Shown here one piece after another: positions 1 to 7,554 of a DNA stretch of 33,826 bases. Under the pieces are notes generated by a model, which did not search any database, was not told the origin of the DNA, and worked only from the letters and a program-made list of their open reading frames with translations. Where the stretch lies: the NCBI GenBank assembly GCA_046076045.1, contig JBJTRI010000057.1:1-33826 (forward strand), read 5' to 3'. The position numbers and the translations under genes are program-made. The stretch is from JAIOPA01 sp046076045. GTDB taxonomy: Bacteria > Eisenbacteria > RBG-16-71-46. Each line of letters opens with the position of its first letter. Position 1 is the first letter of the stretch.

Positions 1-1
1 C

Positions 2-298
2 GACATGCTCATCTGGGCGTTCACGTTCAACTCGCTCGCCATCTCCATGGTGCACTCGATGCTCTCGGGCACCGCGAGCATGGACTTCGGCGGCAAGCGC
101 GCGGCGGCGACCGCCGCCGGTCTGTTCGACGGCATGCAGTACATCGGCGGTGCGTTCACCGGTGCCGGCCTGGGCTGGCTGCTCGACCATTACGGCTGGG
201 GCGCCTGGGCGCCCAGCATGATCGGGTTCTCGGCCGCCGGTGCCATCATCATGCTGATGCTGTGGAACGCCCGCCCCGCGCGCGGCGGCGGTCACTAG
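2..298 (+). CDS. MFS transporter, C-terminal fragment (organophosphate/hexose-phosphate antiporter type)
   Basis: The gene begins before the window, so only about the last 98 residues are visible. They hold two to three hydrophobic membrane segments and a hydrophilic loop. The stretch with GGKRAAATAAGLFDG followed by a Gly-rich helix and GWLLDHYGW resembles the last helices of GlpT/UhpT-type major facilitator transporters, which exchange sugar phosphates or glycerol 3-phosphate for phosphate. The protein ends in a short basic, Gly-rich tail. The stop codon lies 2 bases before the GTG start of the channel gene, so the two are probably co-transcribed. The superfamily is fairly sure. The substrate is inference from the remaining C-terminus. 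Confidence 0.75.
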   Translation, partial: DMLIWAFTFNSLAISMVHSMLSGTASMDFGGKRAAATAAGLFDGMQYIGGAFTGAGLGWLLDHYGWGAWAPSMIGFSAAGAIIMLMLWNARPARGGGH

Positions 299-300
299 CC

Positions 301-1074
301 GTGACGAGTCCGGACCGGGGCGCCCCGCACGGGCGCCCCGGCACCGCTCCCGACCCTCCCCACACCGCGTGGGAGCTGTTCATGGCGGCGCTCGCCGTGG
401 CCTCCATCGTGATCACGCTGCGTCCCCCCAGCCCCCAACGCAGTCTGTGGTACTGGGTCTTCTACACGGTCTTCGTCGTCGAGTTCGTGACGCGTTGGAT
501 CCGTTCGCGCAGCCTCGGCGGGTTCCTGCGGCAGCACCTGCTCGAGACCATCGTCCTCGTGCCGCTCGACTTCATGCAGTCGGCGCGCCTGCTGCGCCTG
601 ACCCGCCTGCTGCGCTTGGTGCGCGGCACCGAGGTGCTGTGGCGCACGAGCCGCACGGTGCGCGGCATCCTGGCCACGAACGGCCTCGGCACGGTACTGC
701 TGACCGCGTTGCTCATCACGGCCGGCGGTGGCTTCTGGATCTCGCACGTCGAGCCCGAGATGGCGGACCTGCCCGACGCGCTGTGGTGGAGCGTGGTGAC
801 GGTGACCACGGTGGGCTATGGCGACCTGTCACCGCAGACCACGCTCGGCCGCGTCATCGCCGCGCTGCTCATGTTCACCGGCATCGGCACGATCGGCATG
901 ATGACGGGCAGCATCGCCACCTACTTCCTCGGCCGTGGCGGCACCCGGAACCCCGAGGTGCGCCACGTGCAGAACCGCCTCACGGACTGGGACACGCTCA
1001 CGCCCATCGAGCGCCGCCGCCTCGCCGACCAACTCACCGCGCTCGCCCGCGAGGACGCCCCCCCCGAGCCCTGA
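301..1074 (+). CDS. Voltage-sensor-type potassium channel
   Basis: A 257-residue inner-membrane ion channel. Six membrane segments are visible. The fourth (about residues 99-115) carries arginines at every third position (RLLRLTRLLRLVR), as in voltage-sensor S4 helices. The selectivity filter TVGYGD is at residues 170-175 between two long hydrophobic helices, which specifies K+ selectivity in the Kv/KvAP family. There is no obvious cytoplasmic RCK/TrkA-N domain, only a short charged C-terminus. I chose GTG 301, just after the upstream stop, because an in-frame ATG at 262 would overlap the transporter gene by 37 bases and add a basic low-complexity leader. It converges on fdhD with only 4 bases between stop codons. 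The channel assignment is strong. The gating stimulus is unknown. Confidence 0.85.
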   Translation: MTSPDRGAPHGRPGTAPDPPHTAWELFMAALAVASIVITLRPPSPQRSLWYWVFYTVFVVEFVTRWIRSRSLGGFLRQHLLETIVLVPLDFMQSARLLRLTRLLRLVRGTEVLWRTSRTVRGILATNGLGTVLLTALLITAGGGFWISHVEPEMADLPDALWWSVVTVTTVGYGDLSPQTTLGRVIAALLMFTGIGTIGMMTGSIATYFLGRGGTRNPEVRHVQNRLTDWDTLTPIERRRLADQLTALAREDAPPEP

Positions 1075-1078
1075 GCCG

Positions 1079-1897
1079 TCAGTCCGCGACGCACTCCGCG
1101 CCGACGTAGACGTTCATGCGGCCCTCGCGCAGGAAACCCACCAGCGTGAGACCGGCGGCCTCGGCGAGTTCGACCGCGAGCGACGAGGGCGCACCCACGC
1201 TCGCCATCGCGGGGATCCCGGCGCGCACCGCCTTGAGCACCAGCTCGGCCCCGGCGCGACCGCTCACCCACAGCAGCCCCTCGCCCACCGGGCGGCGGCC
1301 GGACTCGAGCAGCCAGCCGCACACCTTGTCCACCGCGTTGTGCCGCCCCACGTCCTCGCGCAGCACGCGCGGGACCAGCCCGGCATCGCACCACACCGCG
1401 GCGTGCAGCCCGCCGGTGGCCTCGAACGTCACCTGCTCGCCGCGGACGCGCGCGGGCAGGGCCAGCAGGTCGTGCGCCCGCAGCGGCGGACCCTCGGGCA
1501 GGCGCGCGAGCCCGGCGCGCAGCGCGTCGAGGTGGGCGCGCCCGCACAGGCCGCACGCTGCGGTGGCCGCGAAGTGGCGCTCCAGACGCGACCAGTCGAA
1601 CGGCGTGCCGGGCACGAGCGACACCTCGAGCCGGTCGGGCTCGTCGCTGCACGCGGCCTCGGTCGCACGCATGCCCTGCACCACGGCGACCGAGGGCAGC
1701 ACGCCCTCGCTGGCCAGGAACCCCAACGCGAGTTCGCGGTCGTGACCGGGCGTACGCAGCGTCACCGCCACGTCGTGGCCCTCGACGCGGATCTGCAGGG
1801 CGCGCTCGACCGCGAGCGCGTCCTCGACCCGCTCGCGCGAACGGCCGGTCACGCGAGTGACCGGCCGTCGCAGGATGGCGTCGCCGGGCGACGTCAC
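1079..1897 (-). CDS. fdhD: Formate dehydrogenase accessory sulfurtransferase FdhD
   Basis: A 272-residue cytoplasmic protein. FdhD transfers sulfur from a cysteine desulfurase to the molybdenum cofactor of formate dehydrogenases. The conserved Cys loop is CGLC at residues 115-118. The family motifs EDVGRHNAVDK and SGRAGAELVLKA, and the closing GFLREGRMNVY, are all present. The start is GTG at 1897, just downstream of the thyX stop at 1900-1902, with a purine-rich AAGGTG upstream. The open frame extends further into thyX but that part is antisense noise. No formate dehydrogenase lies in the window. A molybdenum hydroxylase operon is present about 5 kb away, but its own sulfuration factor should be XdhC. 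Length is typical of the family. Confidence 0.93.
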   Translation of the reverse strand: MTSPGDAILRRPVTRVTGRSRERVEDALAVERALQIRVEGHDVAVTLRTPGHDRELALGFLASEGVLPSVAVVQGMRATEAACSDEPDRLEVSLVPGTPFDWSRLERHFAATAACGLCGRAHLDALRAGLARLPEGPPLRAHDLLALPARVRGEQVTFEATGGLHAAVWCDAGLVPRVLREDVGRHNAVDKVCGWLLESGRRPVGEGLLWVSGRAGAELVLKAVRAGIPAMASVGAPSSLAVELAEAAGLTLVGFLREGRMNVYVGAECVAD

Positions 1898-1899
1898 GC

Positions 1900-2697
1900 T
1901 CACACCTTCACGTGCGGGGTCCGCGTGGCGAACGTGCCGTCGGACAGCTTCTCGAGCGTGTAGTCGGCGAAGATGTTCGGGGCCTCCTGCCGCATGATCT
2001 CGAGCACCTGCACCGCGACCTTGCGGATCTCGACCTCGGCGTGCTCGCTGCCGCGCAGCTCGATGAAGTGACGCAGCGCGCGCGCGTTGCCGGTGAAGAA
2101 GATCTTGGTCTCGGTGGCGTTGGGCAGCACCGAGCGCGCGGCCTGACGCGCCATCTTGCGGCGGAGCGTCTTGTCCTCCATGTCGGGGAACTTGGCCTCG
2201 AGGCCCTGCACCAGCTTCACGTAGGCCGAGCGCGCCGCGTTCACGGCCTCGCACCACACCTTGTGCAGCTCGGGGTCCTCGGCGATGACGTCGGGCTCCA
2301 CGTAGTCCGAGTCGCTCTCGTCGACGTAGCGCTGCGAGAGCTGCGAGTACGAGAAGTGCCGGTGCCGGATGAGCTCGTGCGTGAACGACCGCGAGCAGCC
2401 GGTGATGACGAAGCTCCACACGCCGTGCTCGAGCACGCTGCCGTGGCCGACCTCGATGATGTGGCCGAGGAAGTCGGAGTTCGTCTTGCGGCCGCGGCCG
2501 TAGCTCATGTAGCACACGCGGCCGGCGACCTCGGCGAGGCGCTCGGCGCCCACCGTGGTGTCGGTCTGCCACGTGACGCCCTCGTCCTCGAGGAAGCGGG
2601 CGATCGTCGTGTCGTCGGTCACCTGACGACCGACCAGGTACACCTTGGGGTCGCGCACGATGCTGAGCGGGCTCGTCTCCGCGGTCGCCGTCTCCAT
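1900..2697 (-). CDS. thyX: Flavin-dependent thymidylate synthase ThyX
   Basis: This enzyme makes dTMP from dUMP using methylenetetrahydrofolate, FAD and NADPH. The 265-residue product contains the ThyX signature RHRHFSYSQLS (residues 111-121, RHR-x7-S), preceded by a conserved His-rich helix (HGSVLEH, 85-91). The ATG at 2697 is preferred over the in-frame GTG two codons upstream because GAGGAG sits 5 bases before the ATG. Its stop is 2 bases from the fdhD start, so the two are probably one transcript. ThyX replaces ThyA in many bacteria; no thyA is seen here. Confidence 0.96.
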   Translation of the reverse strand: METATAETSPLSIVRDPKVYLVGRQVTDDTTIARFLEDEGVTWQTDTTVGAERLAEVAGRVCYMSYGRGRKTNSDFLGHIIEVGHGSVLEHGVWSFVITGCSRSFTHELIRHRHFSYSQLSQRYVDESDSDYVEPDVIAEDPELHKVWCEAVNAARSAYVKLVQGLEAKFPDMEDKTLRRKMARQAARSVLPNATETKIFFTGNARALRHFIELRGSEHAEVEIRKVAVQVLEIMRQEAPNIFADYTLEKLSDGTFATRTPHVKV

Positions 2698-2833
2698 GGC
2701 CACTCCTCGCAGGATGCGTCCGCGCGGCGGCGCGGAACGGGCAGGTCGGGTGCGGTCGGACGTGCGGGTCGTCGCACGGGGACCGCGTTGAGGGCGTCCC
2801 GCGTGCGTGCGCGGGGCGCGTCGTTCGCGGGGG

Positions 2834-2862
2834 AATCTACCCCACCGCGAGGGTCCGCGCCA
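2834..2862 (-). promoter_or_regulatory. Possible promoter for thyX-fdhD
   Basis: On the minus strand a TAGATT -10-like hexamer (2839 to 2834) is preceded at 17 bases by TGGCGC (2862 to 2857), a poor -35. Transcription would begin near 2827, giving a leader of about 130 bases before the thyX ATG. It is the only AT-richer spot in the 233-base gap between thyX and the next gene. The call rests on the -10 and its position. Confidence 0.3.
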
Positions 2863-2930
2863 CGATTCCCGTCACGCTTCGGGGCCGCTCCAGGCGCGGT
2901 CCGCGTCGCCGCCGAGCCCCGTCCGGACCG

Positions 2931-4103
2931 TCAGGCCTCGGCGTCCACCGCCCGCCGGATGCGGGCCATGACCGCGTCGGTCTCGTCGTCGCGCGTGTAG
3001 TAGTGCGGCGCCAGACGCAGCCCCACGCCCGGCCGGTGATCGAGCAGCACGTCCTCGGCCAGCAAACGGGCGCAGACGCGCTCGGCGTTGGGCACGTCGA
3101 GGCACACCGTACCGCCGCGGTGCTGCGCCTCGCGAGGCGAACCGACGCGGAACCCGTGCTCGTCGGCGAGCGCGAGCAGCCGCCCGGTCAAGCGCAACGA
3201 CTTCTCGCGGATCGCCTCGCCCCCGATCTCGGCGGCGATGGTGAACCCGGGGCGCGCGGCGACGTAGGCCGGCAGGCACGGCGTGCCGTTCCAGAACCGG
3301 CGCTCCCCGGCGTGCAGACGATGCGGCCCGGAGTCGAACGCGAACGGGGCCTCGTGCGCGAACCAACCCGTGAGTGCCGGGTGCAGCCGCGTCTGCAGCG
3401 CAGGGTTCACGTACAGGTAGCCGGTGCCGGGCCCGCCGCACAGCCACTTGATGCTGCCGCCGGTGAGGAAGTCGGGCGCGAGCGTGCGCACATCCACGTC
3501 GAGCACGCCCACCGACTGGTAGGCGTCCACCATGGACAAGGCGCCCATCGCCCGCGCGCGCTCGATCACGGGCGCGAGGTCGAGGCGCTGCGAGGTGCGG
3601 AACAGCACGTGCGAGACCGCGACCACGGCGGTGCGCTCGTCGATCGCGGCGAGCAGGTCGGCCTCGTCCACGCGCCGACCCTCGCGCGCGGGCACGCGCA
3701 CGATCTCGGCCCCGCGGCGCGCGAGCCCCTCGTACAGGTAGAGCTCGGACGGGAAGTCCTCGGCGGTGCACACGACGCGGTTGCGCGCGGGCGTGAACTC
3801 GAGGCACGAGAACGCCACCGCCTGCGCCACCGTGACGTTCTGGTGCAGCGAGACGCTGCCGGGGGCGGCCTGGATGAGCCGCTCGATGGCGCCCGAGACC
3901 TCGCCCGGGATGCGCACCCAGCGCTCCTCCCACGCCCGCACCCCGCGCGACGACCATGCCGCGGCGTACTCGACGAGCCCCTGCTCGACCTCGGCCGGCA
4001 TGGCGCCGAGCGTGTGCGACGCGAAGTGCAGCACGCCCTCGACGCTCGGGAAGCGGGCGCGCCAGGCGAGCAGCGGATCGGCGGTGACGGAAGGCGTGCT
4101 CAT
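2931..4103 (-). CDS. Kynureninase-like class V aminotransferase-fold PLP enzyme
   Basis: A 390-residue cytoplasmic PLP enzyme of fold type I. The PLP lysine is K219 in GGSIKWLCGGPGTGYLYV. The pyridine-binding Asp is D193 (MVDAYQ), and SHVLFRTSQRLDL (164-176) matches the kynureninase-type SHV motif. Kynureninase splits kynurenine to anthranilate and alanine, but related proteins act on other substrates, including cysteine desulfurase- and PvdN-like members. No other tryptophan-catabolism gene lies nearby, so the substrate is open. The ATG at 4103 overlaps the LOG-like stop as ATGA, which implies translational coupling. The upstream open frame beyond 4103 is not coding in this frame. Confidence 0.8.
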   Translation of the reverse strand: MSTPSVTADPLLAWRARFPSVEGVLHFASHTLGAMPAEVEQGLVEYAAAWSSRGVRAWEERWVRIPGEVSGAIERLIQAAPGSVSLHQNVTVAQAVAFSCLEFTPARNRVVCTAEDFPSELYLYEGLARRGAEIVRVPAREGRRVDEADLLAAIDERTAVVAVSHVLFRTSQRLDLAPVIERARAMGALSMVDAYQSVGVLDVDVRTLAPDFLTGGSIKWLCGGPGTGYLYVNPALQTRLHPALTGWFAHEAPFAFDSGPHRLHAGERRFWNGTPCLPAYVAARPGFTIAAEIGGEAIREKSLRLTGRLLALADEHGFRVGSPREAQHRGGTVCLDVPNAERVCARLLAEDVLLDHRPGVGLRLAPHYYTRDDETDAVMARIRRAVDAEA

Positions 4104-4702
4104 GCGGGGCTCCCACTGTGGAGGGTCGTGGTGGCGCGCGCGACGCGCGCCTGTTCGATGCCGCGCGCCACCGCCTCGGCGGCGAGCGCGGGCGTGTCGG
4201 CGACCTCGACGAAGCGGTGCAGGCCCTCGGGGACGAACGCGCCGCCGCGGTGCAGGCGCAACCACTCGTGCCAGTGTGCCCCCATGAGCACGATGGGCGC
4301 GGCGGGGCGTCCCGAGACCGCGACCATGGTCCAGACGAGGAACAACTCGGTGAGCGTGCCGATGCTGCCCGCCACCACGACGTAGCCGTCGGCCGAGTGC
4401 GTGAGGTGACGCAGGCGCTCGAACAGGTCGGGCGTGTGCACGCGCTCGCGCACCCAGCGGTTCACCGGACCGCGGCGCTCGAACATCTCCACCGTGACGC
4501 CGATCACATGGCCACCCGCCTCGTGCGCCCCGCGCGAGGTCGCGGCCATCGCCCCGTCGTAGCCGCCGGTCATGGTGGCGAGCCCGTGCCGCGCGAGGTG
4601 CCCGCCGAGTTCGTGCGCGTCGCGCCAACTCGGATCCCCCTCGCGCACGATGCTGCTGCCAAAGACCGCGACGACGGGCTGACGGTGCGTGGGGGTGCTC
4701 AT
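4100..4702 (-). CDS. LOG-like (lysine decarboxylase-fold) nucleotide-binding protein
   Basis: A 200-residue Rossmann-type protein beginning VVAVFGSS (residues 10-17), with a Gly-rich phosphate loop (MTGGYDGAM, 44-52) and AGSIGTLTE at 111-119. The last aligns with the PGGxGTxxE motif of LOG/TIGR00730 proteins, which hydrolyse nucleoside 5'-monophosphates at the N-glycosidic bond. The Pro and the second Gly of that motif are changed here to Ala and Ser, while GT and the catalytic Glu remain. It may be an active phosphoribohydrolase on another nucleotide or a binding protein. It is the first gene of a two-gene unit with the kynureninase-like enzyme and diverges from a MocR regulator. Confidence 0.72.
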   Translation of the reverse strand: MSTPTHRQPVVAVFGSSIVREGDPSWRDAHELGGHLARHGLATMTGGYDGAMAATSRGAHEAGGHVIGVTVEMFERRGPVNRWVRERVHTPDLFERLRHLTHSADGYVVVAGSIGTLTELFLVWTMVAVSGRPAAPIVLMGAHWHEWLRLHRGGAFVPEGLHRFVEVADTPALAAEAVARGIEQARVARATTTLHSGSPA

Positions 4703-5132
4703 GGGGCCTCGCTGGGGACATGGAGCGTATGCACGATGTGCGTCGCCGCATCATGCCACAGGCACGCGCTCCTGCGACGGTCCCCGCTCGCGTCCGGTTC
4801 GTGCAGCCGGGCCGCCTCGAGGCACGGCGCGGGATGGCCTCGGGCCCTGTCGCGGGGACCGGTCCGAGTCCACGCGGGACTCGCGTCGGATCAGGGCCTG
4901 GCGTCGTTGCCGAATCGTTCGGGATTCTCAGGAGTCGGTCAGTAAGAGAGGACACCGTTCCCTCATAGGGGCCGCATTGCACGCGCAGTCGGGCGGTGAA
5001 TGGCCCCTCCATCGTGCGGTCCTAACCGATTGTCGCATCGCGAGCCGAATGTGGTATGGTCCTCGGGTCCAGCACATGGTCGCCGAGCGGGACCACTTGC
5101 CCGCTCCTCGAACAGACTCCCGAGGCCACGCA
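4703..5132. promoter_or_regulatory. 430-base divergent intergenic region with several palindromes
   Basis: There is no convincing gene between the LOG-like gene (leftward) and the MocR regulator (rightward). It holds a perfect 10-base palindrome GGACCGGTCC (4856-4865) running straight into a 7-base inverted repeat CGAGTCC-N5-GGACTCG (4865-4883). It also holds a 5-base inverted repeat around 4911-4926 (GAATC-N6-GATTC) and GGTCCT twice as a direct repeat 40 bases apart (5018-5023, 5058-5063). MocR proteins often bind direct repeats in divergent promoters, so these are operator candidates. That role is inference. Confidence 0.4.
5030..5060 (+). promoter_or_regulatory. Possible promoter of the MocR regulator
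   Basis: TTGTCG (5030-5035) and TATGGT (5055-5060) are separated by 19 bases, slightly long. The -10 is preceded by a TG two bases away (TGTGGTATGGT), and predicted transcription begins near 5067, about 66 bases before the ATG. One copy of the GGTCCT repeat overlaps the -10, which would allow autoregulation. The minus-strand reading of 5052-5057 is ATACCA, the hexamer I recall as part of the GabR site, but only one copy is present. Confidence 0.35.
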
Positions 5133-6644
5133 ATGCCCCGTCGGCACGGTTTCTCGAACTTCCGAGCCTTCTCGATCGACCCCAACTCGGTGGAGCCGCT
5201 CCACCGCCAGCTCTACAACGAGCTGCGTGCCGCCATCCTGGGGGGCCGCCTGCCGTCGGGCAGCCGCCTGCCCGCGAGCCGCGAGCTCGCGCAGGTCACG
5301 GGGCTGTCGCGCAACACGGTCCTGAGCGCGTACGACCAGTTGATCGCCGAAGGCTACATCGACAGCCGCGCCGGCTCGGGCACCTACGTCGCGAGCTCGC
5401 TGCCCGACCAGGTCCTGTCGGGCCCTGCGATGGAGCCGGTCGCCGAGACCGACCGCGGCTCGCGCCGCCTGTCGGTGAAGGGCGAGCGACTGCTCGAGTT
5501 CCCGTTCCGCAAGTGGCCGCCGCTGCAGACGGGGCCCATGCTGTTCCGCGCCGGCCTGCCCGCGCTCGACCACTTCCCCATGGACATCTGGCGGCGCATC
5601 ACCGACCGCCGCATGCGGCTGGCCTCCATGCGCACGCTGGCCTACGACGACCCGCAGGGCTACCGCCCGCTGCGCGAGGCGGTCTCGGGCCACCTGGCCG
5701 CGGCGCGCGGGGCGAGGTGCTCGCCCGACCAGATCGTGATCGTGAACGGTTCGCAGCAGGCGATCAGCATCGTGAGCGACGTGCTGCTCAACGAGGGCGA
5801 CTCGGTGCTATTCGAGGACCCGGGCTACTTCGCGGCTCGCAGCGTGTTCGAGATGGCCGGCGCGCGCATCGTGCCGGTCCCGGTGGACGACGACGGCTTC
5901 GACGTGGCGGCCGCGGTGCAGAGCAGCCCCAACGCGCGCCTCGCCTACATCACGCCCTCGCACCAGAACCCGCTCTGCGTCACGATGAGCCTGCCGCGCC
6001 GGCGCGCCCTGCTGCAGTGGGCCGAGCAGAGCGGCGCGTGGATCCTCGAGGACGACAACGCCAGCGAGTGCCGCTACCGCGGCCGCCCGCTCGCCGCGCT
6101 GCAGGGCATCGACCCGCACAACCGCGTGCTGTACGCGGGCACCTTCAGCAAGGTCATGTTCTCGTCGCTGCGCCTCGGCTACCTCGTGGTGCCGCCCGAC
6201 GTGCTGCCCGTGATCGTGCGCCAGCGCGAGCTCATGGACCGCCAGTCGTCGGGCATCCAGCAGGCGGTGATGGCCGACTTCATGGCCGAGGGGCACTTCT
6301 CGCGCCACCTGCGGCGCATGCGCACGCTCTACGCCTCGCGGCTCGAGGCCCTGCATGCCGCGATCGCCAAGCACGCGGCCGACCTGTTCGAGGTCCCCGA
6401 ACTCGAGGGCGGACTCAACCGCGTGGCATGGCTTCCGGCGGGCGTGTCCGACACCGACGTCCTCGCGGTCCTGCGTCCCGAGGGCTTCGCCTGCCTGCCG
6501 GTCTCGGAGTTCCGCATGGTCCCGGGCGGTCGCGGCGGACTCGTGCTGGGCTTCGCGGGCATGAGCGAGGAGATCATCGAGAGCTCGATCGTCAAGATGG
6601 CCGCGTTGGTGCGGCCCGTCGTGCAGGCACAGCGCGGCCACTGA
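5133..6644 (+). CDS. MocR/GabR-family transcriptional regulator with aminotransferase-like domain
   Basis: A 503-residue regulator. The N-terminus (about residues 20-85) is a GntR-type winged helix, with the recognition region SRELAQVTGLSRNTVLSAY and the wing GSGTYV. The C-terminal 370 residues have the fold of a class I aminotransferase, with the PLP lysine K340 in GTFSKVMFSSLRLGY and the EDDNASECRYRG motif in place of EDDYDSEFRY. MocR proteins sense PLP or PLP adducts of amino compounds and often control a divergent operon. Here that would be the LOG-like and kynureninase-like genes, the latter also PLP-dependent. The ATG at 5133 has GAGG 7 bases upstream; the longer frame upstream adds noncoding sequence. 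It ends 21 bases before a strong hairpin. Confidence 0.92.
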   Translation: MPRRHGFSNFRAFSIDPNSVEPLHRQLYNELRAAILGGRLPSGSRLPASRELAQVTGLSRNTVLSAYDQLIAEGYIDSRAGSGTYVASSLPDQVLSGPAMEPVAETDRGSRRLSVKGERLLEFPFRKWPPLQTGPMLFRAGLPALDHFPMDIWRRITDRRMRLASMRTLAYDDPQGYRPLREAVSGHLAAARGARCSPDQIVIVNGSQQAISIVSDVLLNEGDSVLFEDPGYFAARSVFEMAGARIVPVPVDDDGFDVAAAVQSSPNARLAYITPSHQNPLCVTMSLPRRRALLQWAEQSGAWILEDDNASECRYRGRPLAALQGIDPHNRVLYAGTFSKVMFSSLRLGYLVVPPDVLPVIVRQRELMDRQSSGIQQAVMADFMAEGHFSRHLRRMRTLYASRLEALHAAIAKHAADLFEVPELEGGLNRVAWLPAGVSDTDVLAVLRPEGFACLPVSEFRMVPGGRGGLVLGFAGMSEEIIESSIVKMAALVRPVVQAQRGH

Positions 6645-6665
6645 CCGCACACGCACGGGACGCAC

Positions 6666-6699
6666 GAAGGGCGCGAGGCCGAACGGCCCCGCGCCCTTC
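6666..6699. terminator. GC-rich bidirectional hairpin terminator
   Basis: The arms GAAGGGCGCGAGGCC (6666-6680) and GGCCCCGCGCCCTTC (6685-6699) flank a GAAC tetraloop and pair almost perfectly, with one A-C mismatch. It lies between the convergent MocR gene and mocA-like gene. The A-rich and T-rich ends are only 2 bases long, so it is not a classical U-tract terminator. It is the same design as the hairpins at 17132 and 33028. Confidence 0.75.
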
Positions 6700-6714
6700 A
6701 CGACTCCACGGACT

Positions 6715-7554
6715 TCAGCGCGTGCGACGCTTGCTTCCGCTCTTCGCGGGTCTCGCAGCCGACTTGGCAGATCCCTTCCGGGCCTGCTTGCGTGCGGGCT
6801 TGGCGGCCGACTTGCCGGGCGCCTTGCCGCCGTTCTTGCGTGCGGGCCTCGCCGCCGCATTCGGGGCGGCAGGGCGGGCCGACGCACGCACGGCCGCGGG
6901 CGTGTTCAGGTTCGAGACCACGGCCGGGTCGGCGACGTCGAGGTAGCCCACCAGCCGGGCGTTGCGACGCACCGCGTCCGACAGGTCGCGCGCCGCGCGG
7001 TCCGCCACGATCGCCGCGGCGAGCCCGGCCGAGAGCGCGAGCGGGTGCCCGCGGCGGCCACGGTGGCGCGGCACGAGCGCGTAGGCGAAGCCACCGGCGC
7101 GCGCGCCCCCGAACGCGCCGAGCGCGTCCTCGAGCACGTCGCCGAGCAGCTTGGCCGTGCCGGGGCGCACGTCCGGCTGGTCCACCGGCATGAGCAGCAC
7201 GCCCTTCGGCTTGTGCTTGAGCGCCGCCGCCAACCCGACCCGTGCCGATGACAGCATGCCCTCGGCCCACTTGCGGTGGATCTCGAAGCGCACCTCGAGG
7301 TCGCCCGTGCGACCGCGTCCGGTCGCGCTCTCGGGTGCGAGAAGCCCGTTCGCGACCAGGGTGTCGAACTCGTCCCCCACCTCGTCGCAGATGCGCTCGC
7401 CCTCGGCGCCGACGACCGCGACCACCGTGTCGCACGCGCCCCACAACGCGCGCACGCCATGGACGAGGAACGACTGCCCGCCCTTGCGCACGAGCGCCTT
7501 CGGCGTCCCCATGCGCGACGACGCCCCTGCGGCCAACAGCACTCCGACGATCAT
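6715..7554 (-). CDS. mocA: MocA-like molybdopterin nucleotidyltransferase with basic C-terminal tail
   Basis: A 279-residue protein. The N-terminal GT-A-type domain has LLAAGASSRMGTPKALV (residues 6-22) and the metal-binding region MPVDQPDV, as in MocA/MobA enzymes, which attach CMP or GMP to molybdopterin. Next to a molybdenum hydroxylase operon the CTP-using MocA is the better guess, because that enzyme family usually carries the cytosine dinucleotide cofactor. The last 56 or so residues (from 224) are Lys/Arg/Ala/Pro-rich and histone H1-like, which is unusual for MocA. It is the last gene of the operon, with its ATG overlapping the xdhC stop (ATGA at 7551-7554). The catalytic assignment is likely; the tail's role is unknown. 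Confidence 0.82.
   Translation of the reverse strand: MIVGVLLAAGASSRMGTPKALVRKGGQSFLVHGVRALWGACDTVVAVVGAEGERICDEVGDEFDTLVANGLLAPESATGRGRTGDLEVRFEIHRKWAEGMLSSARVGLAAALKHKPKGVLLMPVDQPDVRPGTAKLLGDVLEDALGAFGGARAGGFAYALVPRHRGRRGHPLALSAGLAAAIVADRAARDLSDAVRRNARLVGYLDVADPAVVSNLNTPAAVRASARPAAPNAAARPARKNGGKAPGKSAAKPARKQARKGSAKSAARPAKSGSKRRTR

Noticed and set aside
1898..2572. N-terminal extension of FdhD to 497 residues
   Set aside because: It overlaps thyX in another frame on the same strand and has no FdhD similarity.
4720..5185. Short frames in the MocR gap (4720-4968 plus, 4928-5185 minus)
   Set aside because: No ribosome site or motif, odd composition, and the minus-strand one runs into the MocR coding start. 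The region looks regulatory.
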